Assembly (NCBI GenBank): GCA_018818125.1
Contig: JAHISQ010000118.1
Span: forward strand, 1 to 48,403
Origin: Candidatus Rifleibacteriota bacterium
GTDB taxonomy: Bacteria; Muiribacteriota; Ozemobacteria; Ozemobacterales; Ozemobacteraceae
DNA: 48,403 nt
Direction: 5' to 3'
The notes beneath the pieces were generated by a model that was not told where the DNA came from, searched no databases, and was given only the letters and a program-made list of their open reading frames with translations. Shown one piece after another: positions 33,789 through 41,953 of this stretch. The position numbers were made by a program, and so were the translations under genes. Within the stretch, counting starts at the first letter, position 1. Each line of letters opens with the position of its first letter.

Positions 33789-34766
33789 ATGCTGGTAATC
33801 GGAATCTCAGGTCAGACCGGAGCTGGCAAGTCTACTCTTGCTAACATGCTATCGAAGAGAGGTCTGGGCGAAAATGTCGAGGTTGATGCGATTGGCCATG
33901 ACCTGCTTAATCAGCCCGCTGTTCAGCAAATGCTGGTTAATACCTTTGGTGATGAGATCATGGTTGAAGGAGCAATCTGTCGTAAAACCCTTGGCCGATG
34001 CGCTTTTGCTAATGACGAGGCAACTCAGGCTCTTAACAATATCATGCACCCGGCTATGATCAACGAGGTCAAACACATAATTGAGCAGGCAAGGTTGGCT
34101 GGCACAACGTCAATAATAATTAACGCAGCGTTACTGTTTTCGATGGGGCTCGACAATTTCTGTAACCGTCTTATCTATGTGCGTGCCAACCCCGAACTGC
34201 GATTGTTGCGTCTGGTAGATTATCGCCAATGGACCATCGACAGCGCGCGCGAGCGACTCTATGCTCAAGATGAGCTGCCCGAAAATTCGAACATCATTGT
34301 TGTTGATAACAATGGCTCAGAGTTGGATCTTGCCGAGACTGCCAATAATATCTCAGCCATGTTGTTGACCAGAATAGGCGAGTCTAGCCCGCTCACTGGC
34401 AGGCATCCCTACACCGAAGTCGAAATCGCTGAAGGTGAATCGCTGGTTTTTTCGACGCCAGATCCCGAAATTCCTGCTGGATTTATCAAGTTTTTGTCTA
34501 CCGTTTTTTCGCCTCTTGAGGAAGTCGCCGCAGTTTATCTGTTCGATACCTCTAAGGCAGGTGACACAAGTGGTAATCTTGTTATTGGTATTGAGCCGAC
34601 GCGAACTCTCGCTGGTCTTGAGGTTGATCGCCTGTCTTTTCTAGTTCTGGAGGGGGTCGAAGAATACATTCATGATCGCGAAGTTCTTGATTTTATGGTC
34701 ATAGATAATGATGAGCTGCGCCAGATTGTTTTGTCGGTCAGCCCTGAAGTCAGGCTTGTCCGGTAA
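33789..34766 (+). CDS. coaE: Dephospho-CoA kinase fused to an SseB-like C-terminal domain
   Basis: 325 aa from ATG at 33789, one base after the kinase stop; the frame runs upstream to 33741, but those residues overlap the histidine-kinase end. Residues 1-~195 are dephospho-CoA kinase, the last step of CoA synthesis: P-loop 'GQTGAGKST' (8-16), 'VDAIGHDLLNQPAV', 'IMHPAMINEV', 'INAALLFSMGLD' and 'IYVRANPELRLLRL'. CoaE usually ends near 200 residues. Here ~110 more residues follow ('FLSTVFSPLEEVAAVYLFD', 'NLVIGIEPTR', 'ILSVSPEVRLV'-like end) that resemble the C-terminal domain of SseB (enhanced serine sensitivity) proteins. The fusion partner call is tentative; its role is unknown. Confidence 0.85.
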   Translation: MLVIGISGQTGAGKSTLANMLSKRGLGENVEVDAIGHDLLNQPAVQQMLVNTFGDEIMVEGAICRKTLGRCAFANDEATQALNNIMHPAMINEVKHIIEQARLAGTTSIIINAALLFSMGLDNFCNRLIYVRANPELRLLRLVDYRQWTIDSARERLYAQDELPENSNIIVVDNNGSELDLAETANNISAMLLTRIGESSPLTGRHPYTEVEIAEGESLVFSTPDPEIPAGFIKFLSTVFSPLEEVAAVYLFDTSKAGDTSGNLVIGIEPTRTLAGLEVDRLSFLVLEGVEEYIHDREVLDFMVIDNDELRQIVLSVSPEVRLVR

Positions 34767-34793
34767 CTCCGCCAGGACAGAAGGAAAAAGCAC

Positions 34794-35300
34794 ATGGGAC
34801 ACCATGAACATGAAAAGCTTGCCACCGCCAGTCTTGATGTTGGTGTAATGACTTTTTCTGACACGCGCGACGAAAACAGCGACAAGTCAGGAGCTATTCT
34901 CAAAGATATGCTTGAAAATGCCGGGCATAAAGTTATCGTTTATCGAATTGTGCGTGAAGACCCTGAGTTGATGCGTCAGGCGCTGCAGGAATGGCTGATG
35001 ATGCCAGATCTGGATGCAGTGATAACCAGTGGTGGAACCGGTTTGACTGCCAGAGATGGCACTGTCGAAGTAGCTCGCTCGCTATTCACCAAAGAAATGG
35101 AAGGTTTTGGCGAGCTTTTCCGCTGGATCTCGTTCCAGCAGATTGGTACTGCGGCCATGCTCAGTCGAGCCTGTGCCGGGGTAGTTGGTGATAAAATGCT
35201 TATCTGCATTCCCGGGAGCAGTAAAGCAGTAAAGCTGGCTGCAGCAAGACTTATCGTGCCACAACTGCCTCACATGCTCTGGGAAATCAGAAGACAGTAA
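34794..35300 (+). CDS. moaB: MoaB/MogA-family molybdenum cofactor protein
   Basis: 168 aa, the normal MoaB length. The family adenylylates molybdopterin or binds it during cofactor synthesis. Motifs: 'GVMTFSDTRDENSDKSG' at the N-terminus, 'VITSGGTGLTARDGT' in the active site, and 'IPGSSKAVKLAAARLI' near the end. An acidic/His-rich start ('GHHEHEKL') precedes the fold. AGAAGGAAAAA lies before the ATG, 27 nt after coaE. No other cofactor genes are in the window. Its stop codon directly abuts the stop of the convergent MinD-like gene. Confidence 0.93.
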   Translation: MGHHEHEKLATASLDVGVMTFSDTRDENSDKSGAILKDMLENAGHKVIVYRIVREDPELMRQALQEWLMMPDLDAVITSGGTGLTARDGTVEVARSLFTKEMEGFGELFRWISFQQIGTAAMLSRACAGVVGDKMLICIPGSSKAVKLAAARLIVPQLPHMLWEIRRQ

Positions 35301-36554
35301 TCAGGATTTGCCGGGCTTGTCGGATTTGCCGAACCAGCCCTTGAGGGTGCCAAGCAAGCTTTTTTCAGCTTCTTCAGTGATTTTTTCGCCAGTAAGACCG
35401 GTTATCAGGTGAATAAAATCATTCCGATAAGTCGATTCAACAGTGGTGTCGAAGATCGTTTTCTGCTCGTTGACCATGCCGAGTGCATGCTTCCAGTCGT
35501 CGTGCAGGCAGAAATCAAATTTTCGCTTTAGTGTCGCTTCGATTTCGGTACGTGGAATTGCATACATGCATTCTTCGCGGTTAAGCACCAGTCGGATTTT
35601 TTCTGACGGGTATTTAAGCGTTTCGACCACTTTCATGCACATGTGCATGCTTTTTATATGATTCATTTCGGGTGCCATGATCAGGCAGATGTGATCAGAT
35701 ATGTCGAGCGAATTGATGGTCAGATCCTGGAACAGGGAATGAGTATCAATAATGATGTAGTCAAATATGGTTTTTGCGATCTGGACTATTTTTCGCAGGT
35801 GTTTTGAAGTGATCATTTCAGACTGTTCAGGCTTAAAGGGCGAGGGCAATACTGAAAATCCATGTGGATGCACGGACAGAAATTTCCTGAGATCGTCTGC
35901 GGTTTCGGGTTCAGACTCTACCAGATCTGCAATGCTGTGTTTGGCTTTGAGGCCAAGCATGAAGGCAAGATCGCCGAACTGCAGGTCAAGATCAATCAAA
36001 AGTGCTTTTTTGCCGGTCAATTTGGCGATGCCAGCGGTCATGTTGGCTGCCGTTACACTTTTGCCAGCGCCGCCTTTGGGGCTGAAAAGAGTGATCAATT
36101 TGCCGGCTTTTACTTCTGCTTCCAGCACTATAGCTTTCATGAGCGTAGTGGTTTTGCGTATCCGCTGGGTAAGCGCCGTCATGATGCGCAATGCGATAAA
36201 AGAATTGAGGCGCAGCAGCATGTCGAAGTTTATCTTGTCGATTTCGAGAACCGTGCACTCTGTTTTGGTTTTGATCGTGGCGTTACGCGGAGTGCCCTCG
36301 ATCAGAGCCATTTCTCCGAAAAAATTGCTTTCATCGGAGCTGTTAATATCGATGATCGCCTGGTTGTTTTCTTTATGAATCTCGATAGTGCCTTCTTTAA
36401 GAAGATAAAAGGCATCGCCATTGTCGCCTTCCTTGAACAGAACTGTTCCAGCAGGGACAGTGCGTTCTTTGACAACTTCTGAAATCTTTTTTAGATCATG
36501 CTCTTCCAGACCTTCGAAAAGTTTAATCTGTTTAATAGCCTCTGTACTGATAAT
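35301..36554 (-). CDS. Cyclic-nucleotide-binding domain fused to a MinD/CpaE-like ATPase; likely non-canonical start
   Basis: 417 aa if translation starts at ATT 36552-36554. Residues ~5-120 are a cyclic-nucleotide-binding domain ('IKLFEGLEEHDLKKISEVV', 'FKEGDNGDAFYLLKEGTIE') with phosphate-binding cassette 'FGEMALIEGTPRNATI' (Gly80, Glu81, Arg90), close to cAMP-binding cassettes. The ATPase part has deviant Walker A KGGAGKS (160-166) and 'LLIDLDLQFGDLAFMLGL', as in CpaE/TadZ/MinD-type ATPases. The first in-frame ATG (36311) falls inside the cassette and would destroy the domain. The frame is open upstream to a TGA near 36580 but contains no ATG, GTG or TTG. AGAGGG (36564-36569) sits about nine bases before ATT, as for infC-type AUU starts. 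A sequencing frameshift is the alternative. It is the last gene of the long envelope run, 50 nt after ytfJ. Its stop abuts moaB. Confidence 0.8.
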   Translation of the reverse strand: MISTEAIKQIKLFEGLEEHDLKKISEVVKERTVPAGTVLFKEGDNGDAFYLLKEGTIEIHKENNQAIIDINSSDESNFFGEMALIEGTPRNATIKTKTECTVLEIDKINFDMLLRLNSFIALRIMTALTQRIRKTTTLMKAIVLEAEVKAGKLITLFSPKGGAGKSVTAANMTAGIAKLTGKKALLIDLDLQFGDLAFMLGLKAKHSIADLVESEPETADDLRKFLSVHPHGFSVLPSPFKPEQSEMITSKHLRKIVQIAKTIFDYIIIDTHSLFQDLTINSLDISDHICLIMAPEMNHIKSMHMCMKVVETLKYPSEKIRLVLNREECMYAIPRTEIEATLKRKFDFCLHDDWKHALGMVNEQKTIFDTTVESTYRNDFIHLITGLTGEKITEEAEKSLLGTLKGWFGKSDKPGKS

Positions 36555-36604
36555 AGTGACACACCCTCTTTCAAAAAAATTTCAGGAACAAAATTCAGTC
36601 CCGA

Positions 36605-37000
36605 TTAATCCTTCTTGTCGTTCTCAGGATCTTTGTCAGCAGACTCAACCGGTGTGTCTGCTATGCCCATGAGCTTGTTGTATATTTTTTCGCCAACTTC
36701 AGGTTTGAGAATTTTTTCCCAGATCGTTTCTTTTTCTTTCAGCGAAATCAGTTTAACTTCCTTTTCACCTATGACAATAAAAGCAACCGGTTCAATTGTT
36801 GCACCACCACCAGAACCGCCGCCAAAGCCTGCGGCATCATTTTTCCCCTGGCCGCCGCCTGCGCCAAAGCCAAAAGAAACCCGGGTGACCGGTATCACAG
36901 TCCAGTTCTTGAAAGTGGTTGGCTCGCCGATGACGGTTTTTGAGTTAATCGCCACTTTAAGTTCTGATAATACTGTTTTAATTAAAGTATCAATTGCCAT
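36605..37000 (-). CDS. ytfJ: GerW/YtfJ-family protein
   Basis: 131 aa. It matches the GerW (YtfJ) family, best known from Firmicutes where it is made in the forespore and affects germination. Motifs: 'SKTVIGEPTTFKNWTVIPV', 'SFGFGAGGGQG', a Gly-rich turn 'FGGGSGGGA', and 'EPVAFIVIGEKEVKLI'. A charged tail ('ADKDPENDKKD') ends the protein. The start is ATG at 37000 with AGGAGG twelve bases upstream. It follows the DUF2953 gene by 66 nt; the same pair (ytfI-ytfJ) is neighbouring in Bacillus. No sporulation genes are seen here, so the ancestral role is probably not sporulation itself. Confidence 0.9.
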   Translation of the reverse strand: MAIDTLIKTVLSELKVAINSKTVIGEPTTFKNWTVIPVTRVSFGFGAGGGQGKNDAAGFGGGSGGGATIEPVAFIVIGEKEVKLISLKEKETIWEKILKPEVGEKIYNKLMGIADTPVESADKDPENDKKD

Positions 37001-37066
37001 TTGAGCTGGAACCTCCTGAATTTCGAGATTATCTTACCAGAAACCGCCACATGTAGGAAGAATTTT

Positions 37067-38374
37067 TTAATGTTGTTTTTTTTCGCGGTACCATTTGAAT
37101 AATTGCCATATTTCTTTATACAGCTGTTTTTCGAACAAAAGTGCAGCAGTAGCATAGAGCAGACGCCAGGGCCTGACAACTGCGGTTACATAAGCCCGAC
37201 TGTAAATCATGGGCGCACCAAATTGCGGCACTGGAACGAAGTTTACACCCCATTGTCCAGCCATGCCACTTGCCACTGCAAGTGTTCCGTGGCACATGCC
37301 GGTTAAATATGGCTCATGCAGAGCATAGCGTAGAAGCAGGTCAATGCGTGGCAGTCCGAAACCAGGTTTGCCTCTCTGCCAGAACCTTTTAAACACAGGT
37401 GATAAACTACGCCATTTCAATCTGAACAGGCGTGCATAAGTCTTAAATTGGTTAAAGCGTCGGCTTGCATCGCGCTTGAAACGGCGCAGAACCTGTTTTA
37501 ACGATTTGGTTGCCTTGCCCGTGGCATCGGCAGTATCAGCACCCGGCTGGGCATTGGCTCTGCCAGACTCGTTGTCTTTGGCGGCTTTGTATTCAGCTTC
37601 AACCTCGTGCAATGGTTTGAGTGGCCGACTGTCAATATCAGCTACCGGTTTGTCGGACTCAATTACAGGTTCAATGGTTTCTGGCTTTTCAGGGTCGATC
37701 TCTGGTGCATTCTTTTCAGACAGCGCCGGTGTTGCCGCGATCTGCTCTGGTGATTGTTGTGTTTTATGCGGTAATAGAGGCTCGTCAACCACAGCAGAGA
37801 CAGTGTCCGATGCTTCTGCTGTGCCAGTTGTCGCGTCAGCAGTTTCTGTTCGATGATCGACTGGAATGGCTTCTGAACTTGTCGGCGCTCTGCTGCTAGG
37901 TTCTTTTGATTTCACAACTGAGTCAGTTATTGGGGGGGATTCTGCTGTTACATCTGCTTTAATCGGCTTATCGTTGACTTGCACGTCAGCGCTGGTTGCA
38001 GATTCTGTTGTCTGGGGAGCAGCAGTAGAGGTAGTAGGGGCGCTTGTGTCTGTAGATGGCACTGCCCCGGAGGGTGTTGTCGGCGGCGGATTGCTTGCAG
38101 GCTTTCTACTGCCCAGTCGGTCAAGTCGCTTTTTCCAACCCATGAAACTGACCACCAGATCCTGGGTATGTGGTGTTGCAATAACCCCGATCTTGAAGAG
38201 CCTGAACAGATAGACGAACCACACTTCTGCTCTCTGTCCTTTAACTGAGCCCCGCAGTTTTACATCGAAACGCAAGGGGTGGAATAGTGCGATCAGCAAC
38301 ATGACAGAGCTGATGATCACTGTGATCAGCAGCAGTGTTTGTGTGATCTGCCAGATTGTTGAAAGTATTTCCAT
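37067..38374 (-). CDS. DUF2953 (YtfI-like) membrane protein with long acidic linker
   Basis: 435 aa. An N-terminal transmembrane helix ('TQTLLLITVIISSVMLLIALF') is followed by a short domain ('FDVKLRGSVKGQRAEVWFVYLF'). A low-complexity stretch rich in Pro, Ser, Thr, Ala, Glu and Asp follows (~95-290). The C-terminal domain (~295-435) contains 'HEPYLTGMCHGTLAVASGM' and 'FGAPMIYSRAYVTAVVRP', the DUF2953 signature. DUF2953 proteins in Firmicutes are ~210 aa and adjacent to ytfJ; the ~200-residue linker inserted here is unusual. A run of seven G at 37932-37938 lies in the linker. The start ATG overlaps the preceding stop as TGATG. Function is unknown. Confidence 0.82.
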   Translation of the reverse strand: MEILSTIWQITQTLLLITVIISSVMLLIALFHPLRFDVKLRGSVKGQRAEVWFVYLFRLFKIGVIATPHTQDLVVSFMGWKKRLDRLGSRKPASNPPPTTPSGAVPSTDTSAPTTSTAAPQTTESATSADVQVNDKPIKADVTAESPPITDSVVKSKEPSSRAPTSSEAIPVDHRTETADATTGTAEASDTVSAVVDEPLLPHKTQQSPEQIAATPALSEKNAPEIDPEKPETIEPVIESDKPVADIDSRPLKPLHEVEAEYKAAKDNESGRANAQPGADTADATGKATKSLKQVLRRFKRDASRRFNQFKTYARLFRLKWRSLSPVFKRFWQRGKPGFGLPRIDLLLRYALHEPYLTGMCHGTLAVASGMAGQWGVNFVPVPQFGAPMIYSRAYVTAVVRPWRLLYATAALLFEKQLYKEIWQLFKWYREKKQH

Positions 38375-39252
38375 CAGGGGGTTATTATGTTTGTTGGCTG
38401 TGGTGCCAATGTTATTTCGAATCGATCGGTTGCCGGAAAGACCTCACCATCCAGCTGGTAGAGGGTGGGGCGGTCAGCTTCGACAATGAAATGTGAACCT
38501 TGCACTATCTCGGCGACATTGCCAGGAAACCTGCCATTTCCACGGGCAAAGTTGAGCAGTCGTAGCAGGCTGCATACCGAAAAGCGTTTGAGTATCACCA
38601 GATCTAGTTTTCCGTCGTCAAATCTGGCCTGAGGAGCAAAAAACAGTTCACCGCCATAGCGGCGCATGTTGGCTATTATCGCATAACGGCCACGATAAAG
38701 CTTGCCGTCACAGGTTATTTTAAGCAGTGGCGGCCGGTAGGTAACAAAACACAGCAGGCCGGCCAGGTGATAGGCTGCTCTGCCAAGAATTTTTTTGAGC
38801 AGTCCGCTTACGGATGCTGCAACTTCGGCGTCGAAACCAAAACCAGCTACAAACAGATATTTGCGCCCGTTGCAGACAGCGGTATCAACCTTTTGAACAG
38901 CTCCGGTTAACAGAACCTTAACTGCTTCGCTGATTTTGAGTGGTATGCCAAGCTCTCTGCCAATAACATTGGCAGTGCCCGCCGGAATAATGCCAAGAGT
39001 CCCGTTGGGTGCAAGCGCGTTAAGCAGGGTGTTTATCGTGCCGTCGCCGCCGGCAGCAGCAACCAGATTGCCATCTATTGCGCTGAGTCTGGCGGTTTCA
39101 CTGTCAGCCTGTTGCGGGCTGTTTGTTCTGATGATCTCGACTGCCATGTGTTTGGCAATCCGTGCACATGCGGCCTCTAAACCCTTAAAGTCAAGAGTCC
39201 TGGCGCCGGCATTGGCGAGAATATAGATTTTTTCAGGTTGTTTCGTTGTCAT
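38374..39252 (-). CDS. Diacylglycerol kinase-family lipid kinase
   Basis: 292 aa from ATG at 39252; the frame extends to 39330, overlapping the MBL gene further. The DAGK catalytic domain shows 'ILANAGA', 'AAAGGDGTINTLLNAL' (nucleotide-binding GGDGT), 'GIIPAGTANVIGRELGIP' and 'GFGFDAEVAASVSG', the order seen in DgkB, YegS and BmrU. The C-terminal beta domain has 'FDDGKLDLVILKRFS' and 'YQLDGEVFP'. It probably phosphorylates diacylglycerol or a related lipid at the inner membrane, returning diacylglycerol to phospholipid synthesis. It overlaps the upstream MBL gene by 20 nt and the downstream DUF2953 gene by 1 nt. Confidence 0.92.
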   Translation of the reverse strand: MTTKQPEKIYILANAGARTLDFKGLEAACARIAKHMAVEIIRTNSPQQADSETARLSAIDGNLVAAAGGDGTINTLLNALAPNGTLGIIPAGTANVIGRELGIPLKISEAVKVLLTGAVQKVDTAVCNGRKYLFVAGFGFDAEVAASVSGLLKKILGRAAYHLAGLLCFVTYRPPLLKITCDGKLYRGRYAIIANMRRYGGELFFAPQARFDDGKLDLVILKRFSVCSLLRLLNFARGNGRFPGNVAEIVQGSHFIVEADRPTLYQLDGEVFPATDRFEITLAPQPTNIITP

Positions 39253-40081
39253 CGGCGCTGATCGCTTTGTATGAGCCATTGTCGAGCTCGATTTTATAGA
39301 ATGACGCATTATGTGCGTGCGAAAAGGCAATAAAAGTGTCTGGGCGCAATGCCCGCCGCAACAGGGTGTTGCGTGCTCGAAGCGTTTCGAGAGGGTAGAG
39401 GTCGAATGCTTCGCGTCTCTCCGGGTCTATGTGCAAAGTGGTTGGGCAGATGTCGGCTGGATAAATGATATTGAGCTGACTGTCTTTGATTCGAACTATC
39501 TGATGTGCCGCTGTGTGTCCGCCGCTTACTTCGAGGTGGATACCATCTGCTATTTCGCAGTCGCCATTGATAAATCTGATGTTGCCGGTTTCAAAAAGCG
39601 GCATGAAATCATGAACATGGTAACTGCTGCGTGAGAATTCATCTGGTTGGCAGGCGGCCTGCCATTCATCTTTTTGTATAACCAGGACAGCTTTACGAAA
39701 GATCGCTGTGGTTTCTTCTTTACTGTTCTCAGTGGAGCCGCCACAGTGGTCGAAATGAAGATGAGAAAACACCACATGTGTAATATCATCAGCGGTAAGC
39801 CCGAATTTGTTGATAAGCTTGCTGGCCGGAAGAGCATCTTCGAGCCCCATTGTTTGCAGACGACCAGATCGTATTTTTCTGCCAACACCGGTATCGACAA
39901 GCATGTTGATACCTTCGCCTCTGATCAGCAAAAAATTGATGCCGATCTGAATGCGGTTTTTGTTATCCGGGCTGGCAAAAGCTTCCCATTCTGAGCGTGG
40001 CAGTCCGGCAAACGCAATGCCGCCATCGACCCACATTTTGCCTTCCTGAAGTATGTTTACCTGGTATTTTCCGGTTTTCAC
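39233..40081 (-). CDS. MBL-fold metallo-hydrolase (lactonase-like)
   Basis: 282 aa, no signal peptide. Metallo-beta-lactamase fold with the metal motif HLHFDH (His107, His109, Asp111, His112), an 'MLVDTGVG' segment before it, and later 'VSGGHTAAHQIV' and 'YPADICPTTLH' supplying further ligands. The overall pattern resembles AHL-lactonase/AttM-type enzymes, but many MBL proteins share it, so the substrate is not assigned. Start GTG at 40081 with GGAGAA six bases away; the nearby ATG is out of frame and hits a stop. It lies inside the envelope gene run, 19 nt after the DUF3084 gene. Confidence 0.85.
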   Translation of the reverse strand: MKTGKYQVNILQEGKMWVDGGIAFAGLPRSEWEAFASPDNKNRIQIGINFLLIRGEGINMLVDTGVGRKIRSGRLQTMGLEDALPASKLINKFGLTADDITHVVFSHLHFDHCGGSTENSKEETTAIFRKAVLVIQKDEWQAACQPDEFSRSSYHVHDFMPLFETGNIRFINGDCEIADGIHLEVSGGHTAAHQIVRIKDSQLNIIYPADICPTTLHIDPERREAFDLYPLETLRARNTLLRRALRPDTFIAFSHAHNASFYKIELDNGSYKAISADDNETT

Positions 40082-40100
40082 AAACTGTTCTCCATCGGTA

Positions 40101-41135
40101 TCATTTGTCGACTGGTTCTTTATCGGGCACTTTCGGCTTTGTCGTTAAAATGCTTTCGCCCGTTTCTTCAAACCGGAAGCTGACATTGAGCGGGCCTATG
40201 GCATAAGTATCTTCCAGTACTACCGCGATCAGTATGAACTGGCGGTCGAGGTCTTTTATGCGGTTGACCATGTCGTAAAATGACAGCATCGAATCAGAAG
40301 ACAAATCGCCAAAGCGACCTGTCAGTGGGTTGGCGATCATGCCGAGATTGACTACTTCCTGGTTGATCTCGTCCATGAATTGTTTTAGATTTCGTGCAAT
40401 CTTACCGCGGTCGAGTCTGCCATCAATTTGAATTGAGGCTATAGACTGATTTTTTTGAAATATCCGGTCATTGGGCAGTAGAATGAAACGCACGTTACCG
40501 AGCTGCTCACCGGCATTGATGTTTTCGGCTGCAATCGCGCCAACGACCATGTCTTGAGTAGAACTTGCAATGTGAGCCGCCATACCGTCGAGCTGCTTTT
40601 TGTTGGCAGTAAAAAAGTTGATTTCGTCCTCAACCTTGACGCCCTGTCGGCGAACTCTGCCGGTTAGATTTATTACCAGTGTTGTAAGCTGTTTCATCAC
40701 TTCGTTGATACTTTGACTGGCTGGGATTATTGTCACTGCAAGAGGTTCATCTTTGCGGAAAGCCACGCTTCCGGTTTCTTTGATTCTAACTGTTGTCGTC
40801 AGGCGTTCTACATCCTGTGTCAGTTCAACCTTGTCCTTTTCGAGCCGCAATTTTACCTGCTCCAGGCCTCTGGTTTCATTTTGCAGCGACTCGAGATCCT
40901 GGCGCAGCGAGTTCATGTGAAATAGGGCGGTTCTGACGTCTTCTGACAGAATTGTCATAACGCCAAGTGTCAGCAATGTGATGAAGATGCCGGTTGAAAT
41001 CGCGACAACAACCGCAGTTACACGTGGGCGTAAACCCAACACTGTCAGCCGTTTTTTGCCGACATAGGTGCCGAGAACATCGCCAAGATATGCGATTAGA
41101 GAGCTGATGATAACCAGAATTACTATATAGATCAT
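40101..41135 (-). CDS. DUF3084-type membrane protein
   Basis: 344 aa. Two transmembrane helices (~3-22 and ~42-63) flank the loop '[21 protein letters not shown]', the conserved start of DUF3084 proteins known mainly from cyanobacteria and some clostridial lineages. A coiled coil follows (~70-115, '[19 protein letters not shown]'), then a mixed domain containing '[19 protein letters not shown]' and a C-terminal beta-rich part. Biochemical function is unknown. The ATG overlaps the lptB stop as ATGA, so its synthesis is coupled to the LPS transporter ATPase, suggesting an envelope role. Confidence 0.75.
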   Translation of the reverse strand: MIYIVILVIISSLIAYLGDVLGTYVGKKRLTVLGLRPRVTAVVVAISTGIFITLLTLGVMTILSEDVRTALFHMNSLRQDLESLQNETRGLEQVKLRLEKDKVELTQDVERLTTTVRIKETGSVAFRKDEPLAVTIIPASQSINEVMKQLTTLVINLTGRVRRQGVKVEDEINFFTANKKQLDGMAAHIASSTQDMVVGAIAAENINAGEQLGNVRFILLPNDRIFQKNQSIASIQIDGRLDRGKIARNLKQFMDEINQEVVNLGMIANPLTGRFGDLSSDSMLSFYDMVNRIKDLDRQFILIAVVLEDTYAIGPLNVSFRFEETGESILTTKPKVPDKEPVDK

Positions 41136-41938
41136 TGGCCGATCTTCTCGATCTGATCCAGCTGAAAGCGTTCACCCAGATAAAATTTGCGTGCTGTCGC
41201 ATCTTTAGCGACAAATTGTGCTGAGCCTGATACCAGGATTTTGCCAAGACTCATAATATAGGCGCGGTCTACAATAGCCAGGGTTTCTCTGACGTTGTGG
41301 TCTGTGATCAGCAGCCCCAGTCCTTTTTTTTGCAGTGCGATGATGATGCTCTGAATATCCTGCACCGCAATCGGGTCTACTCCGGCAAATGGCTCATCCA
41401 GCAATATGAAGCTTGGTTCAGCTGCCAGTGCCCGGGCGATTTCGACGCGACGCCGCTCTCCACCAGAAAGAGAATAGCCAAGACTGTTCGCCAGTCTTGA
41501 AATGTCGAGATCATGCATCAATTTATCAATGCGCTCGTGGCGCTCCTTGTCGCTGATGTTTATTCCCTCAAGAATCAGCCAGATGTTCTCACGAACCGTA
41601 AGTTTGCGAAAAACACTGGCTTCCTGTGGCAGGTAGCCAATCCCCATGCGGGCGCGCTGATACATGGCTTTATTGGTTATGTCGCGGTTATTGAAAAGAA
41701 CTCGACCACTGTCTGGTTTTACCAGACCTACTACCATGTAAAATGTCGTGGTTTTACCCGCACCATTGGGGCCAAGTAGTCCGACAATTTCGCCCTTTTT
41801 GATGTTTAATGATACATGATCGACAACTGTGCGCCCTTTGTAGGCCTTGTTTACCAGCTCTACCGTTATTTCATCCGGTTTTTCTGCTGGCTTGTCAGTT
41901 GTTGTAGGTATTGGTGTTGCCGATTCGCTACTGCTCAT
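41132..41938 (-). CDS. lptB: LPS export ABC transporter ATP-binding protein
   Basis: 268 aa. The ATPase of the LptB2FG complex that extracts LPS from the inner membrane. Walker A 'GPNGAGKTT' (~56-64), signature 'LSGGERRR' (157-164), Walker B '[13 protein letters not shown]' (177-189) and the H-loop His214 in '[10 protein letters not shown]'. The phrases '[20 protein letters not shown]' minus its ends and '[12 protein letters not shown]' are distinctive for LptB among ABC ATPases. The N-terminal ~23 residues are a Ser/Thr/Pro-rich extension not usual in LptB. lptF and lptG are not in the window. Confidence 0.96.
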   Translation of the reverse strand: MSSSESATPIPTTTDKPAEKPDEITVELVNKAYKGRTVVDHVSLNIKKGEIVGLLGPNGAGKTTTFYMVVGLVKPDSGRVLFNNRDITNKAMYQRARMGIGYLPQEASVFRKLTVRENIWLILEGINISDKERHERIDKLMHDLDISRLANSLGYSLSGGERRRVEIARALAAEPSFILLDEPFAGVDPIAVQDIQSIIIALQKKGLGLLITDHNVRETLAIVDRAYIMSLGKILVSGSAQFVAKDATARKFYLGERFQLDQIEKIGQ

Positions 41939-41953
41939 CTATGTTTTCCCGTT

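Noticed and set aside
35301..36311. MinD-like gene starting at ATG 36311
   Set aside because: It would begin inside the phosphate-binding cassette of a clearly encoded cyclic-nucleotide domain.
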